Below are positions 39,560 through 48,925 of a stretch of DNA of 56,598 nt, one piece after another. The stretch covers positions 1 through 56,598 of the forward strand of contig CANMCE010000020.1 in assembly GCA_947496235.1 (NCBI GenBank), given 5' to 3'. A program made the position numbers and the translations under genes. This DNA is from an uncultured Glaciecola sp. GTDB lineage: Bacteria; Pseudomonadota; Gammaproteobacteria; Enterobacterales; Alteromonadaceae. Each line of letters begins with the position of its first letter. Within the stretch, counting starts at the first letter, position 1. Below the pieces are notes generated by a model. It did no database searches, was not told the origin of the DNA, and was given only the letters and a program-made list of their open reading frames with translations.

Positions 39560-40648
39560 ATGTATCAACTTATTGGGTCACCGGTTTCCTTATACACAGC
39601 GAAATTAAGAGCTTATTTACGCTATAAAGCGATTCCTTTTAGTGAATGTTTGAGTACCGGTGAAGTGTACAAAAAAATTATTTTGCCAAATACTGGAGTG
39701 GCTTTTATCCCTGTTTTAAAAACCCCTGAAGGTCATTATCTTCAGGACACCACGGATATTATTGACCATTTAGAAGCCTTGTTCACTCAAAATAATATCT
39801 TTCCTTCAACGCCTAAGCAGCGCTTGGTCGCCCATTTATTAGAGGCCTATGGTGATGAATGGTTGGTGAATCCGGCGATGCTTTATCGTTGGCGGATTGA
39901 AGAAAATAAAGCCTTCGCATTAAGAGAATTTGGTAAAACATCGGCGCCAAATTTAACGCCGGCAGAACAATTTACTATCGGTCAAAAAAATGCGGGGCCG
40001 TTTGCTGGGGCGCTTCCGTATTTGGGGATCACAGATAAATCTGCCGGGGCGATACAAACTAGCTACCTGCAGCTATTGGAAGATTTAAACAAGCATTTTC
40101 AAGAACATGAATTCTTATTGGGCTCTCGTCCAAGCATTGCTGATTTTAGTTTCTTTGGCCCGCTTTATGGACACCTTTATCGAGATCCAGCGTCGGGTAG
40201 ACTAATGCAAGAGCATGCACCAAATCTTTGTGCTTGGATTGACCGCTTACTTACACCATATCCGCTTTGCGGCAAGTTTTTAGACAATGATGAGGTCCCA
40301 AATACATTGCATCCAATATTACAAAGGTTGCAATTAGAATTGCTTCCCGTGATACAACAAACGTTCAAAGAAGTTAGTCAATGGGTTAGCGATAATGGCG
40401 AAGGCGAGATACCGCGTAGCATAAGTACACTTTCCTATAAAATAGGCGAGGTCGAAGAAAAACGTCATGTGTTTCCATTTAATTTATGGAAATGGCAACG
40501 AGTAAATGATCACATTCAAACTTTACATGAAGAGTCTAGAAACAGTCTTGGCCAATTAATAAACCTTAAAGCCTGTGAATTACCAATACAAACACCTGAG
40601 TTTAGGTTAGCGCGAGTAAATAACATTTTAATGGTTAAATGGGTTTGA
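39560..40648 (+). CDS. Glutathione S-transferase-like protein
   Basis: From the ATG at 39560, which has AGAGGT eight bases upstream, the product is 362 residues. The first 80 form a thioredoxin-like GST N-terminal domain (YQLIGSPVSLYTAKLRAYL; IPVLKTPEGHYLQDTTDII), followed by a helical GST C-terminal domain (FLLGSRPSIADFSFFGPLYGHL, about 185-206). About 120 further residues are unusual for GST and of unknown purpose. An in-frame ATG nine codons upstream lacks a good ribosome site. It probably acts alone; no redox partner is nearby. Confidence 0.85.
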   Translation: MYQLIGSPVSLYTAKLRAYLRYKAIPFSECLSTGEVYKKIILPNTGVAFIPVLKTPEGHYLQDTTDIIDHLEALFTQNNIFPSTPKQRLVAHLLEAYGDEWLVNPAMLYRWRIEENKAFALREFGKTSAPNLTPAEQFTIGQKNAGPFAGALPYLGITDKSAGAIQTSYLQLLEDLNKHFQEHEFLLGSRPSIADFSFFGPLYGHLYRDPASGRLMQEHAPNLCAWIDRLLTPYPLCGKFLDNDEVPNTLHPILQRLQLELLPVIQQTFKEVSQWVSDNGEGEIPRSISTLSYKIGEVEEKRHVFPFNLWKWQRVNDHIQTLHEESRNSLGQLINLKACELPIQTPEFRLARVNNILMVKWV

Positions 40649-40664
40649 TGTTTTAGCCATGGCA

Positions 40665-41444
40665 CTAAAACTCGATTTTACGGTAGATAGCTTCTAGGAA
40701 ACTGTAAATGCCAAAGGAAACTAATCCTAGAGCAAGCGCAGAGAGTAACCAATCTCCGAATAAAGTGTCTTCTGATACAGCTGTTAACACATCTTGCATG
40801 CCTTTAATGGAATGGTCTTTGGTGATGAGCGCTGATTGCAAAAACAATAAACTCAAAATAAGCCAAGCAATACCGCGGGATATTAATCCCGTTTTGCACA
40901 GAGGCAAAATCCAAATACGATGGTTTTCTGGTATTTCCATATAATCGTCAAACTTCGCTTTTAGCGCTTTTACCAAATGCGATACACCTATAATGGCAGT
41001 AACTAGGCTGAAAACACCTAATATTGCCACTGCATAATCTTCACCAAGCCAATTCGCCACTGAGACGTTTTTGTCTTCAGCGGATTTAAGACCTATTGCT
41101 AATTTGCTTGCCCAGTAACCTAAAAGTGCGTGAGAAATCATGCTGCCGAAAAGACCTAATCTCACCATTAAACCTTTTACGCTATACCCATGTTCATCGG
41201 GATCAAATATGGCCTGGTAAAATCGCCAACCAGAATAACTAAAAAGGCCGACGATAAATAATATGAGAAAAAACCATCCAAAAGGTTGTTCTAATAGGGT
41301 AGAAATTGCGCCCTTCGCATTGGTTTGTTTGCCGCCGAGTCCCAAAGCTATCATTAATGCAAGGCTACCAATGATTAGATAAATAACACCTCTGGCACTG
41401 TAGCCAATTTTCGCAAAATAACTGATAGGAGTTTGAGTATTCAT
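40665..41444 (-). CDS. DUF1206 domain-containing membrane protein
   Basis: The 259-residue protein has six membrane helices in three helical-pair repeats, each opening with a version of K-x-G-Y/L-I-x-R-G (ARGVIYLIIG near 15, VRLGLFGSMISHALLGY near 97, CKTGLISRGIAWLILS near 180). This is the DUF1206 pattern, function unknown. It follows the PAP2 phosphatase gene by seven bases on the same strand and so forms an operon with it. The GST-like gene is convergent with 16 bp between stops. Confidence 0.88.
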   Translation of the reverse strand: MNTQTPISYFAKIGYSARGVIYLIIGSLALMIALGLGGKQTNAKGAISTLLEQPFGWFFLILFIVGLFSYSGWRFYQAIFDPDEHGYSVKGLMVRLGLFGSMISHALLGYWASKLAIGLKSAEDKNVSVANWLGEDYAVAILGVFSLVTAIIGVSHLVKALKAKFDDYMEIPENHRIWILPLCKTGLISRGIAWLILSLLFLQSALITKDHSIKGMQDVLTAVSEDTLFGDWLLSALALGLVSFGIYSFLEAIYRKIEF

Positions 41445-41451
41445 TTATCAA

Positions 41452-42150
41452 TCAGGCCTCAGATTTATTCTGGTATTCATACTGTTTTTGTTTGAACACT
41501 TGCAGTGAGTCATGCTGTATAGGATTGAGCCAACGGCACAATATGATTATGAACAAACTTCCAAGAATCCATCCGGCGAATACATCTGTTGCCCAATGCA
41601 CACCTAGATATAGGCGGCTAACGCCCACCGCGGAAATGAGAAATATAAAGCTCGCCCACAAAACCACTTTTTGACTTGCATTGATTAAATATCGGCTTAT
41701 GACTAAGCAAAGGGCGCTGTAAATAGAAACTGTCATCAGTGCATGGGCGCTGGGGAAGCTTTGGGAATATACTTCCGCTTCACGCGAGATAAGGTCAGGT
41801 CTAGCCCGGGAAAACAAGTATTTAAGGGAAAAGCTGATCAGCCAACTGCCCAATGTGCTTGTCATAATGAAATAAGCTATGCGCTTGTGATTTCCCAAAA
41901 AGCTTATCAGTGCGAACATAAAAGAAACACCGAATAGCCAGATGATACTGCCTAAGGCGGTGATATCTCTGGCGGTCTCGGTTAACCACTGAGGTCCAAT
42001 TGCGATGCTCAGATCATCAGCATTGCGCATTACCAACAAAATGGCTTCATCAAATCCGGCAGTTTTGCCCGACATCACAACAATGCTTAACAAGATAAAT
42101 ATCCCGAGTAGGCTAATAATCCACATCATGTATTTGTTTTCGTTTGTCAT
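41452..42150 (-). CDS. PAP2-family membrane phosphatase
   Basis: The 232-residue protein has five or six membrane helices and the three phosphatase motifs: KYLFSRARP (about 108-116), SFPSAHA (about 128-134) and SRLYLGVHWATD (about 178-189), with the catalytic His in each of the last two. It should hydrolyse lipid phosphates or undecaprenyl diphosphate. It is the first gene of a two-gene operon with the DUF1206 protein. The upstream 390 bp hold two long palindromes described separately, and no other gene. Confidence 0.9.
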   Translation of the reverse strand: MTNENKYMMWIISLLGIFILLSIVVMSGKTAGFDEAILLVMRNADDLSIAIGPQWLTETARDITALGSIIWLFGVSFMFALISFLGNHKRIAYFIMTSTLGSWLISFSLKYLFSRARPDLISREAEVYSQSFPSAHALMTVSIYSALCLVISRYLINASQKVVLWASFIFLISAVGVSRLYLGVHWATDVFAGWILGSLFIIILCRWLNPIQHDSLQVFKQKQYEYQNKSEA

Positions 42151-42397
42151 TATCTTTCCGAGAACTTTGTGTTAACCCATTAATATTCTTAAATACTCAT
42201 TTCTAGAGCAGGTTATGTGCCATTGAGGAGCTGATTGTTAAGGAGCATCATTCAACAGGGCGAGCCTTGTTTGGTTGTGAATATTGATTGTTTTGAATTG
42301 GATTAACTGGCTGTTTTAATTATAGTATTTCACAAATTATAAGATGAGCTTTGGGATAAAAACTTGTGTTAAAAATGTCATTAATGGTTTGAAGTTC

Positions 42398-42429
42398 AAA
42401 ATACTACAGTTTGCAAACTGTAGTATTTT
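42398..42429. terminator. 32-bp perfect palindrome, likely bidirectional terminator
   Basis: A perfect palindrome (half ACTACAGTTTG with flanking AAAAT) has A-runs on the left and T-runs on the right, the shape of a bidirectional rho-independent terminator. It lies about 110 bp beyond the DnaC-like gene and upstream of the PAP2 operon, on the same strand as both. Confidence 0.65.
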
Positions 42430-42491
42430 TGAAAATAGATGAAAAATTTACATGGAAATAGAATTTTAGTTCGGGGTTCTTATTGAACATG

Positions 42492-42543
42492 AATAATGAA
42501 CTACGGCTCCATTATTAAAAAAATGGAGCCGTAGTTCATTATT
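42492..42543 (-). repeat. 22-bp perfect inverted repeat at the DnaC-like gene end
   Basis: The arms 42492-42513 and 42522-42543 pair over all 22 bases with an 8-base loop (core ACTACGGCTCCATT). The first base of the inner arm is shared with the stop codon. No U-tract follows on the minus strand. It could act as a processing or stability hairpin before the terminator at 42398. Confidence 0.7.
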
Positions 42544-43373
42544 TAAAATTGGTTGGGGACGTAGCCTTGTTTTTTCGGGGTAGGTTCAGGTTCGAATTGG
42601 TTTCTGTCTGCGCCTCTTCGACTTGGACCTTGGAAATGTACTTTGTAGGTTTCGTATTCCTTAATGGATTCAAAACAATATTTACCTAAGGCATGAGACA
42701 AATCATTTAAATTATGATTGGTGATCAAAATGCAGTTTTTGTTTTCAGCACAACGTTGACGCAGTAGGTTGCCTAACCAGCTTTGTGCGGATTGTTTAAG
42801 AATGGTTTCATTGACACAGACTTCGTCCAATATCAGCAGGTCGACTTCTAGTAGTTGTTTGCTGATTTCTCTGAATTTCGCTGAGGCATTGTCGTTGGCT
42901 TGATAATCATAAGAGAAAAAGCGCATTTCCAACAAGGTTTGCAGCTGTCGATAAAGTACTGTGATTTCAAATTGATTGATGAGCTGATGGGCAATTGCGC
43001 CTGCAATATGGGATTTACCGCGTCCATAATCGCCATAAAATAGCATCATGTGGGCACGGCTGTTGCGCCAACTGGGATCTTGGTGTGCCGCTATAAATGA
43101 ACGGGCAATGCTAATAGCTTCTTTAGCATCCTGTGAATCCTCGACCAAGCGATCAAAGGTCCAGCTTTTGTTCAAATCAGATGCGCCATACAATGCTTCT
43201 ATTCGAGCTTGTTTGGTTTTTTGTTGTAACTGAGCAATGTCTTGATTTGCTTGTTGGTCGTATAGTTTTCTACGTTCCTGATACGAGAGCCCTGCCTCTT
43301 GCTGCGGAAGGTCTTTGATATCTTTGCCTATACTTTTGCTGAATTCAGCCAACTGATCTTGAAAGCTTTTCAT
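42543..43373 (-). CDS. DnaC-like helicase loader / AAA+ ATPase
   Basis: The 276-residue protein has a helical N-terminus, Walker A GDYGRGKSH (about 113-121), Walker B LLILDEVC (about 178-185) and sensor ITNHN (about 217). It ends in an unstructured charged tail. Together with the overlapping DnaT-like gene it strongly suggests DnaC, which loads the DnaB helicase. IstB-type transposition ATPases share the fold but would be next to a transposase, which is absent. Start overlaps the previous gene by four bases (ATGA). Confidence 0.8.
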   Translation of the reverse strand: MKSFQDQLAEFSKSIGKDIKDLPQQEAGLSYQERRKLYDQQANQDIAQLQQKTKQARIEALYGASDLNKSWTFDRLVEDSQDAKEAISIARSFIAAHQDPSWRNSRAHMMLFYGDYGRGKSHIAGAIAHQLINQFEITVLYRQLQTLLEMRFFSYDYQANDNASAKFREISKQLLEVDLLILDEVCVNETILKQSAQSWLGNLLRQRCAENKNCILITNHNLNDLSHALGKYCFESIKEYETYKVHFQGPSRRGADRNQFEPEPTPKKQGYVPNQF

Positions 43374-44017
43374 AGTTTATCGCTGTATTTGTTTACCAGT
43401 TTTTCAACATTTTCATCAAAGGCGATTCCCGCTTGTGGCGTTATCCATTGATGGCCTGCTTTTGTTTGCTCTTGGTGAACCGGTCGTTTTATTCTTCTAT
43501 GCTTTAACTGTAACACAAATTTTTGTGTCCATTGATAGGGAGTTTGTGTCACTTCCGGTCTCCCCAACCAGTAAGCGATAAATTCTCCCAGCTCATCAGC
43601 ACTGTATTCTTTATCAATTAAACCTACTAAATCGCTCAACATGGTAAAAGATTCAGTGTCGGGTCGCCAACTTATGCTCATACTGCCATGTTGCTGATGC
43701 AAGTTTTGATGCTTGTCATCTTTAGGCACTTTTGCCAGCGGAAGATAAATATACTGATTATTTAAACTCTTTGAAAACTCAATGTTTTCGATAAATTTTA
43801 CCAAGCCAATATCCACTAATTCTTTGAACAAAGCACTAATCTGACGACCAAGGGTAATAGTTTCTTTTTTACTATTTAATAGCTGCAAAATCGTCTTGTT
43901 TTTTACTGTGATCTTTTGTGAATTTATTGACCATTGCGGGCGTAAATACACGCAATACAGGGTTCTAGCCTCATTACTTAAAGGTTGTTGTAGGGCTTCT
44001 ATCTCAAGGGAATTCAC
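43370..44017 (-). CDS. DnaT-like primosomal protein
   Basis: The C-terminal half of this 215-residue protein matches the DnaT pattern: WRPD near residue 118, then ELGEFIAYWLGRPE (about 141-154), and QWTQKFVLQLKHRR (about 160-173), compared with W-Q-P-D, ELASFIAYW and QWQQKLARSL of E. coli DnaT. The N-terminal half looks like a winged helix and has no E. coli counterpart. It overlaps mioC and the DnaC-like gene by four bases on each side, so the three are translated together. Role in primosome assembly is inferred from the motif and the neighbour. Confidence 0.75.
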   Translation of the reverse strand: MNSLEIEALQQPLSNEARTLYCVYLRPQWSINSQKITVKNKTILQLLNSKKETITLGRQISALFKELVDIGLVKFIENIEFSKSLNNQYIYLPLAKVPKDDKHQNLHQQHGSMSISWRPDTESFTMLSDLVGLIDKEYSADELGEFIAYWLGRPEVTQTPYQWTQKFVLQLKHRRIKRPVHQEQTKAGHQWITPQAGIAFDENVEKLVNKYSDKL

Positions 44018-44445
44018 AGTGTTTCTAATACTTTTGAGAACCAGTCTTCTGCTAATTCTTCAGGCACTGGATGTTGTAAGACATCGATATACAAAGGATC
44101 ATGTAGGGGTTTCGCCTCAGCTTTTATAAGCAATTCCTGCATGGTTCTCCCACCTTGGCAATAGGTGTCATAGGAGGTATCACCTAAACCAATAACAATA
44201 AATTGGGTATTTTCTAATTTTGCATTTGCAAGCTGTTCAGCGAATGGCTGAATATTGTCAGGTAATTCTCCGGCACCATGGGTTGAGGTGATAACCATGA
44301 GCGATTGAGAAAAATCTACTTCTTCAAATACAGGTGCTAAGTGGATATTACAACTGTGACCCTTTGATATTAAAAGGTCATTCATCGCATCTGCGACATA
44401 TTCACTAGCGCCTAACACTGACCCAACCACTATTTCAAAGTGCAA
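44014..44445 (-). CDS. mioC: Flavodoxin-like protein MioC
   Basis: The 143-residue protein has the FMN loop near its start (VGSVLGASEYVAD) and the second loop STHGAGELPDN (about 54-64), then GLGDTSYDTYCQGG. This matches MioC, an FMN protein linked to biotin synthase electron transfer and encoded beside oriC in E. coli. Here it lies between mnmE and the primosome genes, 8 kb from the origin. Start of the next gene overlaps its end. Confidence 0.88.
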   Translation of the reverse strand: MHFEIVVGSVLGASEYVADAMNDLLISKGHSCNIHLAPVFEEVDFSQSLMVITSTHGAGELPDNIQPFAEQLANAKLENTQFIVIGLGDTSYDTYCQGGRTMQELLIKAEAKPLHDPLYIDVLQHPVPEELAEDWFSKVLETL

Positions 44446-44456
44446 TTTAATATTCC

Positions 44457-45815
44457 TTATTTACCAATACAAAACGACGAGAAAATTTTACCCAGTAAAT
44501 CATCAGATGTGAATTCACCAGTAATTTCATTCAAAAATTGTTGTGCAATTCTTAATTCTTCCGCCAACAATTCACCTGCCATGTTGTCATCCAATTGTGA
44601 CTTTCCAGTTTGAATATGCATTTCTGCATTTTCTAAGGCGGTTAAATGGCGTTTACGGGCAATTATTTGACCTTCACCTGCTTGCTCAAACCCCATAGCA
44701 TCTTTTAAATGTTGTTTGAGAATACCCATGCCTGCGCCGCTTTTTGCTGACAAGCGAATCGTGGGGTAGTGACTATCTTCGATTCCTATTAGTTCTTCGC
44801 TAATGTCAGCCTTATTGCGAATAATGGTAACCGGAATTTCAGCTGGCAGTTTGGCACAGAATTCTGGCCATATATCCTCAGGTAAGGCATCTTTTTCAGT
44901 GGTACTATCTAACATGAAGAGTACGCGGTCTGCCGTGGCTATTTCTTGCCAAGCTCGCTCGATACCAATTTGTTCGACCCTATCGTCTGATTCACGCAAT
45001 CCAGCGGTATCAATAATATGCAGTGGCATACCATCAATATGAATTTGTTCTTTTAATACGTCTCTAGTGGTGCCGGCTATCTCAGTTACTATGGCGCTTT
45101 GTTTGCCGGATAAGGCATTTAGCAAACTCGATTTACCAGCGTTAGGCTTGCCAACGATAACCACGTGCATGCCTTCACGCAATAAACTACCTTGCTTCGC
45201 CTGAGTTTTAATACTGGTCAATTGGTCTGTAATGCTAAATAAATCCTGTTGGATTTTTCCATCACTTAAAAAGTCGATTTCTTCTTCGGGAAAATCAATT
45301 GCCGCTTCTACATACATGCGTAGATGAATAACACTTTCCACTAGGGTGTGAATTTGTTTTGAAAATTCCCCCTGTAAGCTTCGCACCGCACTTTTCGCTG
45401 CTTGCTCTGAAGATGCATTGATAAGATCTGCTATGGCTTCTGCTTGGGTTAAATCAAGTTTGTCATTCAAAAATGCTTGTTCACTAAACTCACCAGGCTT
45501 TGCTAAACGTACTAATCCAGTAGCTAAACATGCATCTAATAACATTTGCATGATGATGTGACCGCCGTGACCTTGCAGTTCTAACACATCTTCGCCAGTA
45601 AAAGACTGTGGGTTAACGAAAAACAATGCTATGCCTTGGTCGATGACATTTTTGTCTTGGTCGTAAAACGCTTGATACACCGCTTGTCGAGGTGCTGGAC
45701 AGCTTCCTAGTATGGCTTCTGCGATAGCTTTGGCATTAGGACCCGACACCCGAATGATACCGACACTGGCTCGTCCGGGCGCTGTGGCTAAAGCGACAAT
45801 AGTATCTTTTTTCAC
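44457..45815 (-). CDS. mnmE: tRNA uridine-5-carboxymethylaminomethyl modification GTPase MnmE
   Basis: The 452-residue protein has the N-terminal folate-binding domain ([21 protein letters not shown]), a G domain with [11 protein letters not shown] (about 223-233), TAGLRESDD and NKAD, and the C-terminal CIGK farnesyl-like tail (FCIGK). It works with MnmG on tRNA wobble uridine. It lies just after yajQ with a seven-base gap and before mioC. The order is normal for the relatives except that yajQ and a repeat separate it from yidC. Confidence 0.97.
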   Translation of the reverse strand: MKKDTIVALATAPGRASVGIIRVSGPNAKAIAEAILGSCPAPRQAVYQAFYDQDKNVIDQGIALFFVNPQSFTGEDVLELQGHGGHIIMQMLLDACLATGLVRLAKPGEFSEQAFLNDKLDLTQAEAIADLINASSEQAAKSAVRSLQGEFSKQIHTLVESVIHLRMYVEAAIDFPEEEIDFLSDGKIQQDLFSITDQLTSIKTQAKQGSLLREGMHVVIVGKPNAGKSSLLNALSGKQSAIVTEIAGTTRDVLKEQIHIDGMPLHIIDTAGLRESDDRVEQIGIERAWQEIATADRVLFMLDSTTEKDALPEDIWPEFCAKLPAEIPVTIIRNKADISEELIGIEDSHYPTIRLSAKSGAGMGILKQHLKDAMGFEQAGEGQIIARKRHLTALENAEMHIQTGKSQLDDNMAGELLAEELRIAQQFLNEITGEFTSDDLLGKIFSSFCIGK

Positions 45816-45822
45816 AACAGAC

Positions 45823-46305
45823 TTAGTCTCTAAAGTTTTTAAACTGTAAAGGTTGACCGAAATCTTCGGCTTTTAAAATCGCGATAACACTTTGCAGGTC
45901 ATCTCGCTTTTTACCCGTAACGCGGACTTGGTCACCTTGAATACTTGATTGTACTTTTAGCTTATTATCTTTGATCAGCTTGTTAATTTTCTTACCCATT
46001 TCATGATCAATGCCTTGCACAAAGCTAATGGTTTGCTTGTGAGTTTTACCAGTGTGGTCTTTATCACCAGGTTTAATTGCACGAGGATCCACGTTTCTTT
46101 TTGCACAAGAATTTCGCAAAATATCCTGCAGTTGCTGGAGTTGAAAGTCACCTTCGGCTTTAAGGGTAACAACTTCATTTGCAAATTCTATTGAGGCATC
46201 AACGCCTCTAAAATCAAAACGAGTGGCTAATTCACGGTTTGCATTGTCGACGGCATTTTTTACTTCTACATTGTCTAATTCAGACACTATGTCAAAAGAC
46301 GGCAT
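45823..46305 (-). CDS. yajQ: YajQ-family nucleotide/cyclic-di-GMP-binding protein
   Basis: The 160-residue protein begins with the standard [11 protein letters not shown] and has the YajQ pattern [12 protein letters not shown] (about 23-34) and [13 protein letters not shown]. Members of this family bind nucleotides, and some bind cyclic di-GMP and act as transcription partners. It lies between yidC and mnmE on the same strand, which is not the usual place for it, and is preceded by a 176-bp palindromic repeat. Length and ends look complete. Confidence 0.94.
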   Translation of the reverse strand: MPSFDIVSELDNVEVKNAVDNANRELATRFDFRGVDASIEFANEVVTLKAEGDFQLQQLQDILRNSCAKRNVDPRAIKPGDKDHTGKTHKQTISFVQGIDHEMGKKINKLIKDNKLKVQSSIQGDQVRVTGKKRDDLQSVIAILKAEDFGQPLQFKNFRD

Positions 46306-46346
46306 ACTTGCTCCTGTTTCATTTTCTTTCTTATATCTTTCAATTA

Positions 46347-46522
46347 CAGACTTTGTTAGGTGTTCAGAACTTGATGTAAAAAACTGTGGACAATATTGCC
46401 ATTTGAAAGCTTCGAAATCATGGATGATTTCGTAGAGCGCCCATGGATGGGTTTACAGCGTCTTTCAAATGGCAATATTGTGTACAGTTACAATCGAAGT
46501 TCAGAACATCTAACAAAGTCTG
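46347..46522. repeat. 176-bp palindromic repeat element (MITE/REP-like)
   Basis: The ends CAGACTTTGTTAG and CTAACAAAGTCTG are perfect inverted copies. The arms continue with few differences for about 65 bp, including CAATATTGCCATTTGAAAG and its complement, around a centre that contains GAGCGCCCATGGATGGG. It has no ORF. The size, symmetry and position in an intergenic gap are typical of a non-autonomous repeat. It explains most of the 300-base gap between yajQ and yidC. Confidence 0.8.
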
Positions 46523-46555
46523 AGGCTAGTATATTAATTCTAACCTAGTCCATAC

Positions 46556-46585
46556 AAAAAAGCCTAAGTAGAACTTAGGCTTTTT
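46556..46585 (-). terminator. Terminator after yidC
   Basis: GCCTAAGTAGAACTTAGGC is a stem with a five-base loop, flanked by A-runs and T-runs on either side. On the minus strand it lies 20 bases beyond the yidC stop, so it ends the rpmH-rnpA-yidD-yidC unit. Confidence 0.88.
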
Positions 46586-46605
46586 GTTCAATTAATGCTG
46601 ATTTT

Positions 46606-48270
46606 TTATCGGGTTTTTAAGCCGCGCTTTTCCATTGAAGCGTAAATCATTTTCGCTTGTACCAAGGTTACTATGTTACTGATTAACCAATACAGAACCA
46701 AACCAGCAGGGAAGAACATAAAGAAAATACCCATGGCTACTGGCATAAATTGGAAAATCTTTTGTTGCATAGGGTCTTGAACCGTCATTGGTTGAAGCTT
46801 TTGCAGCAAGTACATAGAAATCGCAGTCAGTATTGGTAATACCAAATAGGGATCAGCAACCGATAGGTCAGTTATCCAAAACGCAAAATCTGCATGTCGA
46901 AGTTCCACACTTTCTAATAACACCCAGTAAAGCGCTAAGAATATTGGCATTTGAAGAAGCAGAGGGAAGCAACCACCCATGGGGTTTACTTTTTCTTTCT
47001 TGTATAACTCCATCATGGCTTGTGACATTTTTTGTCTGTCGTCGCCAAAGCGATCTTTCAACTGTTGAAGCTTGGGTGAAAGTACGCGCATTTTCGCCAT
47101 AGATTCGTACTGTTTCTTGGTCAGATAGTACATGGCACCTTTTACTACTAGGGTGATAATAATGATAGCTACACCCCAATTGCCTACAATGCTGTGAATC
47201 CATTGCAAGAAGGTAAATAAAGGCACTGAAATCCACCAAAGGATGCCATAATCAACGGTTAAGTTTAGTCCTTTTGAAAGACCTGATAGTACATCTTGGT
47301 CTTTTGGCCCCATGTATAAAATACTTGAAATAACTTTAGTTTCACCAGCTTGAACGTTGGCTGCTTCGCCTTTAAAACCAATGATAGCTCTGTTATTGAT
47401 AACTCGAGAATACATTTCATTGCTTAAATCCTGTGGTGGTACCCAAGCAGAAATGAAATAGTGCTCCAACATACTAATCCAACCACCAGTGGTCACTAGA
47501 TTAAGCTTTTCATCTTCGAAGTCGCCGAAAGAAAACTTCTCATAGCTGTCGTCTTGAGTACCAAATGCACCACCTCTGTAGGTAGGCATGAACATGCTTC
47601 CGCCTGAACGCTCAGCTAAACTTTGTTTAAGTTGACCGTATTGCTGTACTTGGACAGCGTCGTTACCGTTGTTTGTCACTGTGTAACTAACATCAACAGC
47701 ATGGCTGCCTTTGGTAAAAGTAAAAGTTTTAACTACGGTTAAGTTATCAGCAGTGGTTATGGTCAGAGGAACTTCTAATGTATCCCCAGTCATTTCATAA
47801 CTGTTTTGTGCAACTGAATAGCGTGCACGGCCTTGTTGTGTATCTATTCCCTTCGCAATTAATCCACTTTGGGCTACATAATAAGTAGCGTTTTCTTTGC
47901 TTAGCAAAGGATAAGAATCATCACCGTCTTGAGTGATAGGATATTTGCGTAGGTCAGCTTCTATTACGTCACCACCATGGGTGTCTATTTCCAAAGACAA
48001 GGTGTCTGTAGTAACGGTAACTATGCGATTTGCATTAGCAGCTGTATTTGTTACTTGGGGTAAGGCAGCATTGGTTGCTTGAGGTACGAAATTGTCTTCG
48101 GAATCACTGGATTCACCTGGAACGCTTCCGGCATTATTAGCAGCTATTTCCTGTTGAACTTGTTCCTGAGTTTTCACAGGTGCTGGAGCGTTGGCATCTT
48201 GAAATTCAAGCCACAATAAAAATGTGAATAACGCCAGTCCAATAATTAAAATACTTCTTTGGGATTCCAT
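46606..48270 (-). CDS. yidC: Membrane protein insertase YidC
   Basis: The 554-residue protein has an N-terminal membrane helix (SILIIGLALFTFLLWLEF), a large periplasmic beta domain (about 50-340) and five C-terminal helices with the insertase motif (MAKMRVLSPKLQQLKDRFGDDRQ, about 395-415 at the cytoplasmic coiled coil). It inserts small membrane proteins such as the Fo c subunit, alone or with Sec. Length is normal for gammaproteobacteria. It lies 20 bp after yidD. Confidence 0.97.
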   Translation of the reverse strand: MESQRSILIIGLALFTFLLWLEFQDANAPAPVKTQEQVQQEIAANNAGSVPGESSDSEDNFVPQATNAALPQVTNTAANANRIVTVTTDTLSLEIDTHGGDVIEADLRKYPITQDGDDSYPLLSKENATYYVAQSGLIAKGIDTQQGRARYSVAQNSYEMTGDTLEVPLTITTADNLTVVKTFTFTKGSHAVDVSYTVTNNGNDAVQVQQYGQLKQSLAERSGGSMFMPTYRGGAFGTQDDSYEKFSFGDFEDEKLNLVTTGGWISMLEHYFISAWVPPQDLSNEMYSRVINNRAIIGFKGEAANVQAGETKVISSILYMGPKDQDVLSGLSKGLNLTVDYGILWWISVPLFTFLQWIHSIVGNWGVAIIIITLVVKGAMYYLTKKQYESMAKMRVLSPKLQQLKDRFGDDRQKMSQAMMELYKKEKVNPMGGCFPLLLQMPIFLALYWVLLESVELRHADFAFWITDLSVADPYLVLPILTAISMYLLQKLQPMTVQDPMQQKIFQFMPVAMGIFFMFFPAGLVLYWLISNIVTLVQAKMIYASMEKRGLKTR

Positions 48271-48290
48271 AACTCTCTCGTATTTAAAAT

Positions 48291-48563
48291 TTAATTGTTG
48301 TCCTTGTGTGCACTCGGCACGGGATCAAAACCACCCGGATGTAGTGGGTGGCATTTAGAAATTCGTTTTATTGCTAATGCAGAGCCTTTTATTACACCAT
48401 GTTGTTTTAAGGCTTCACTGGCATAACAAGAACAACTCGGATGAAAGCGGCAGTTTTGCCCTAACATTGGAGATATTAATGTTTGATAAAATTGAATGGC
48501 ACCCACGAATGGTAAGCTGGTAACCTTATGGAAAGTACTCGCTTTACTCGTTTCTACTGACAT
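48291..48563 (-). CDS. yidD: Membrane protein insertion efficiency factor YidD
   Basis: The short protein carries the YidD core: [20 protein letters not shown], then [15 protein letters not shown] and [14 protein letters not shown]. It is a membrane-associated helper of YidC. I use the ATG at 48563, which overlaps rnpA by ten bases; a GTG at 48584 would add seven residues and is an alternative with a GGA upstream. The gene is in the standard cluster order rpmH-rnpA-yidD-yidC. Confidence 0.92.
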   Translation of the reverse strand: MSVETSKASTFHKVTSLPFVGAIQFYQTLISPMLGQNCRFHPSCSCYASEALKQHGVIKGSALAIKRISKCHPLHPGGFDPVPSAHKDNN

Positions 48564-48913
48564 CGTTTTATTATCTTTTGCCACTGTTTTTCCAATAACT
48601 GGTGAATAGCCTTATTATCCAAACTATCTACGCCCTGTTTTGCGACCACGATGATATCAACATTTGGCAAGTTGTGCGCGACTAATCTGAAACTTTCACG
48701 AACACAGCGTTTAATGCGATTACGTTGTACAGCTTTCTTCACTTTCTTTTTAGCTATAGTGATGCCTAAACGTGGGTTTTCAAGTGAATTATGTCGAGCA
48801 AGTAGGGTAAGTTGTGGAGATACAGCTGGAATGGCTTTTTCAAAGACATTAGAAAAGCAAGAAGGAGTCAACAAACGTGACTCCCTCGGAAAACTATATA
48901 GTGTTTTTTTCAC
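48554..48913 (-). CDS. rnpA: Ribonuclease P protein component
   Basis: The 119-residue basic protein has the RNase P signature [21 protein letters not shown] (about 50-70, shortened here to its key stretch [14 protein letters not shown]) and [13 protein letters not shown] near the start. It helps the RNA subunit to process tRNA precursors. The start is GTG at 48913, 12 bp after rpmH. It overlaps yidD at its end. Confidence 0.95.
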   Translation of the reverse strand: MKKTLYSFPRESRLLTPSCFSNVFEKAIPAVSPQLTLLARHNSLENPRLGITIAKKKVKKAVQRNRIKRCVRESFRLVAHNLPNVDIIVVAKQGVDSLDNKAIHQLLEKQWQKIIKRCQ

Positions 48914-48925
48914 TAAAGCTTGGCA

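Noticed and set aside
42543-43373. IstB-type transposition helper
   Set aside because: The AAA+ motifs would allow it, but no transposase or terminal repeats are near and it is coupled to a DnaT-like gene.
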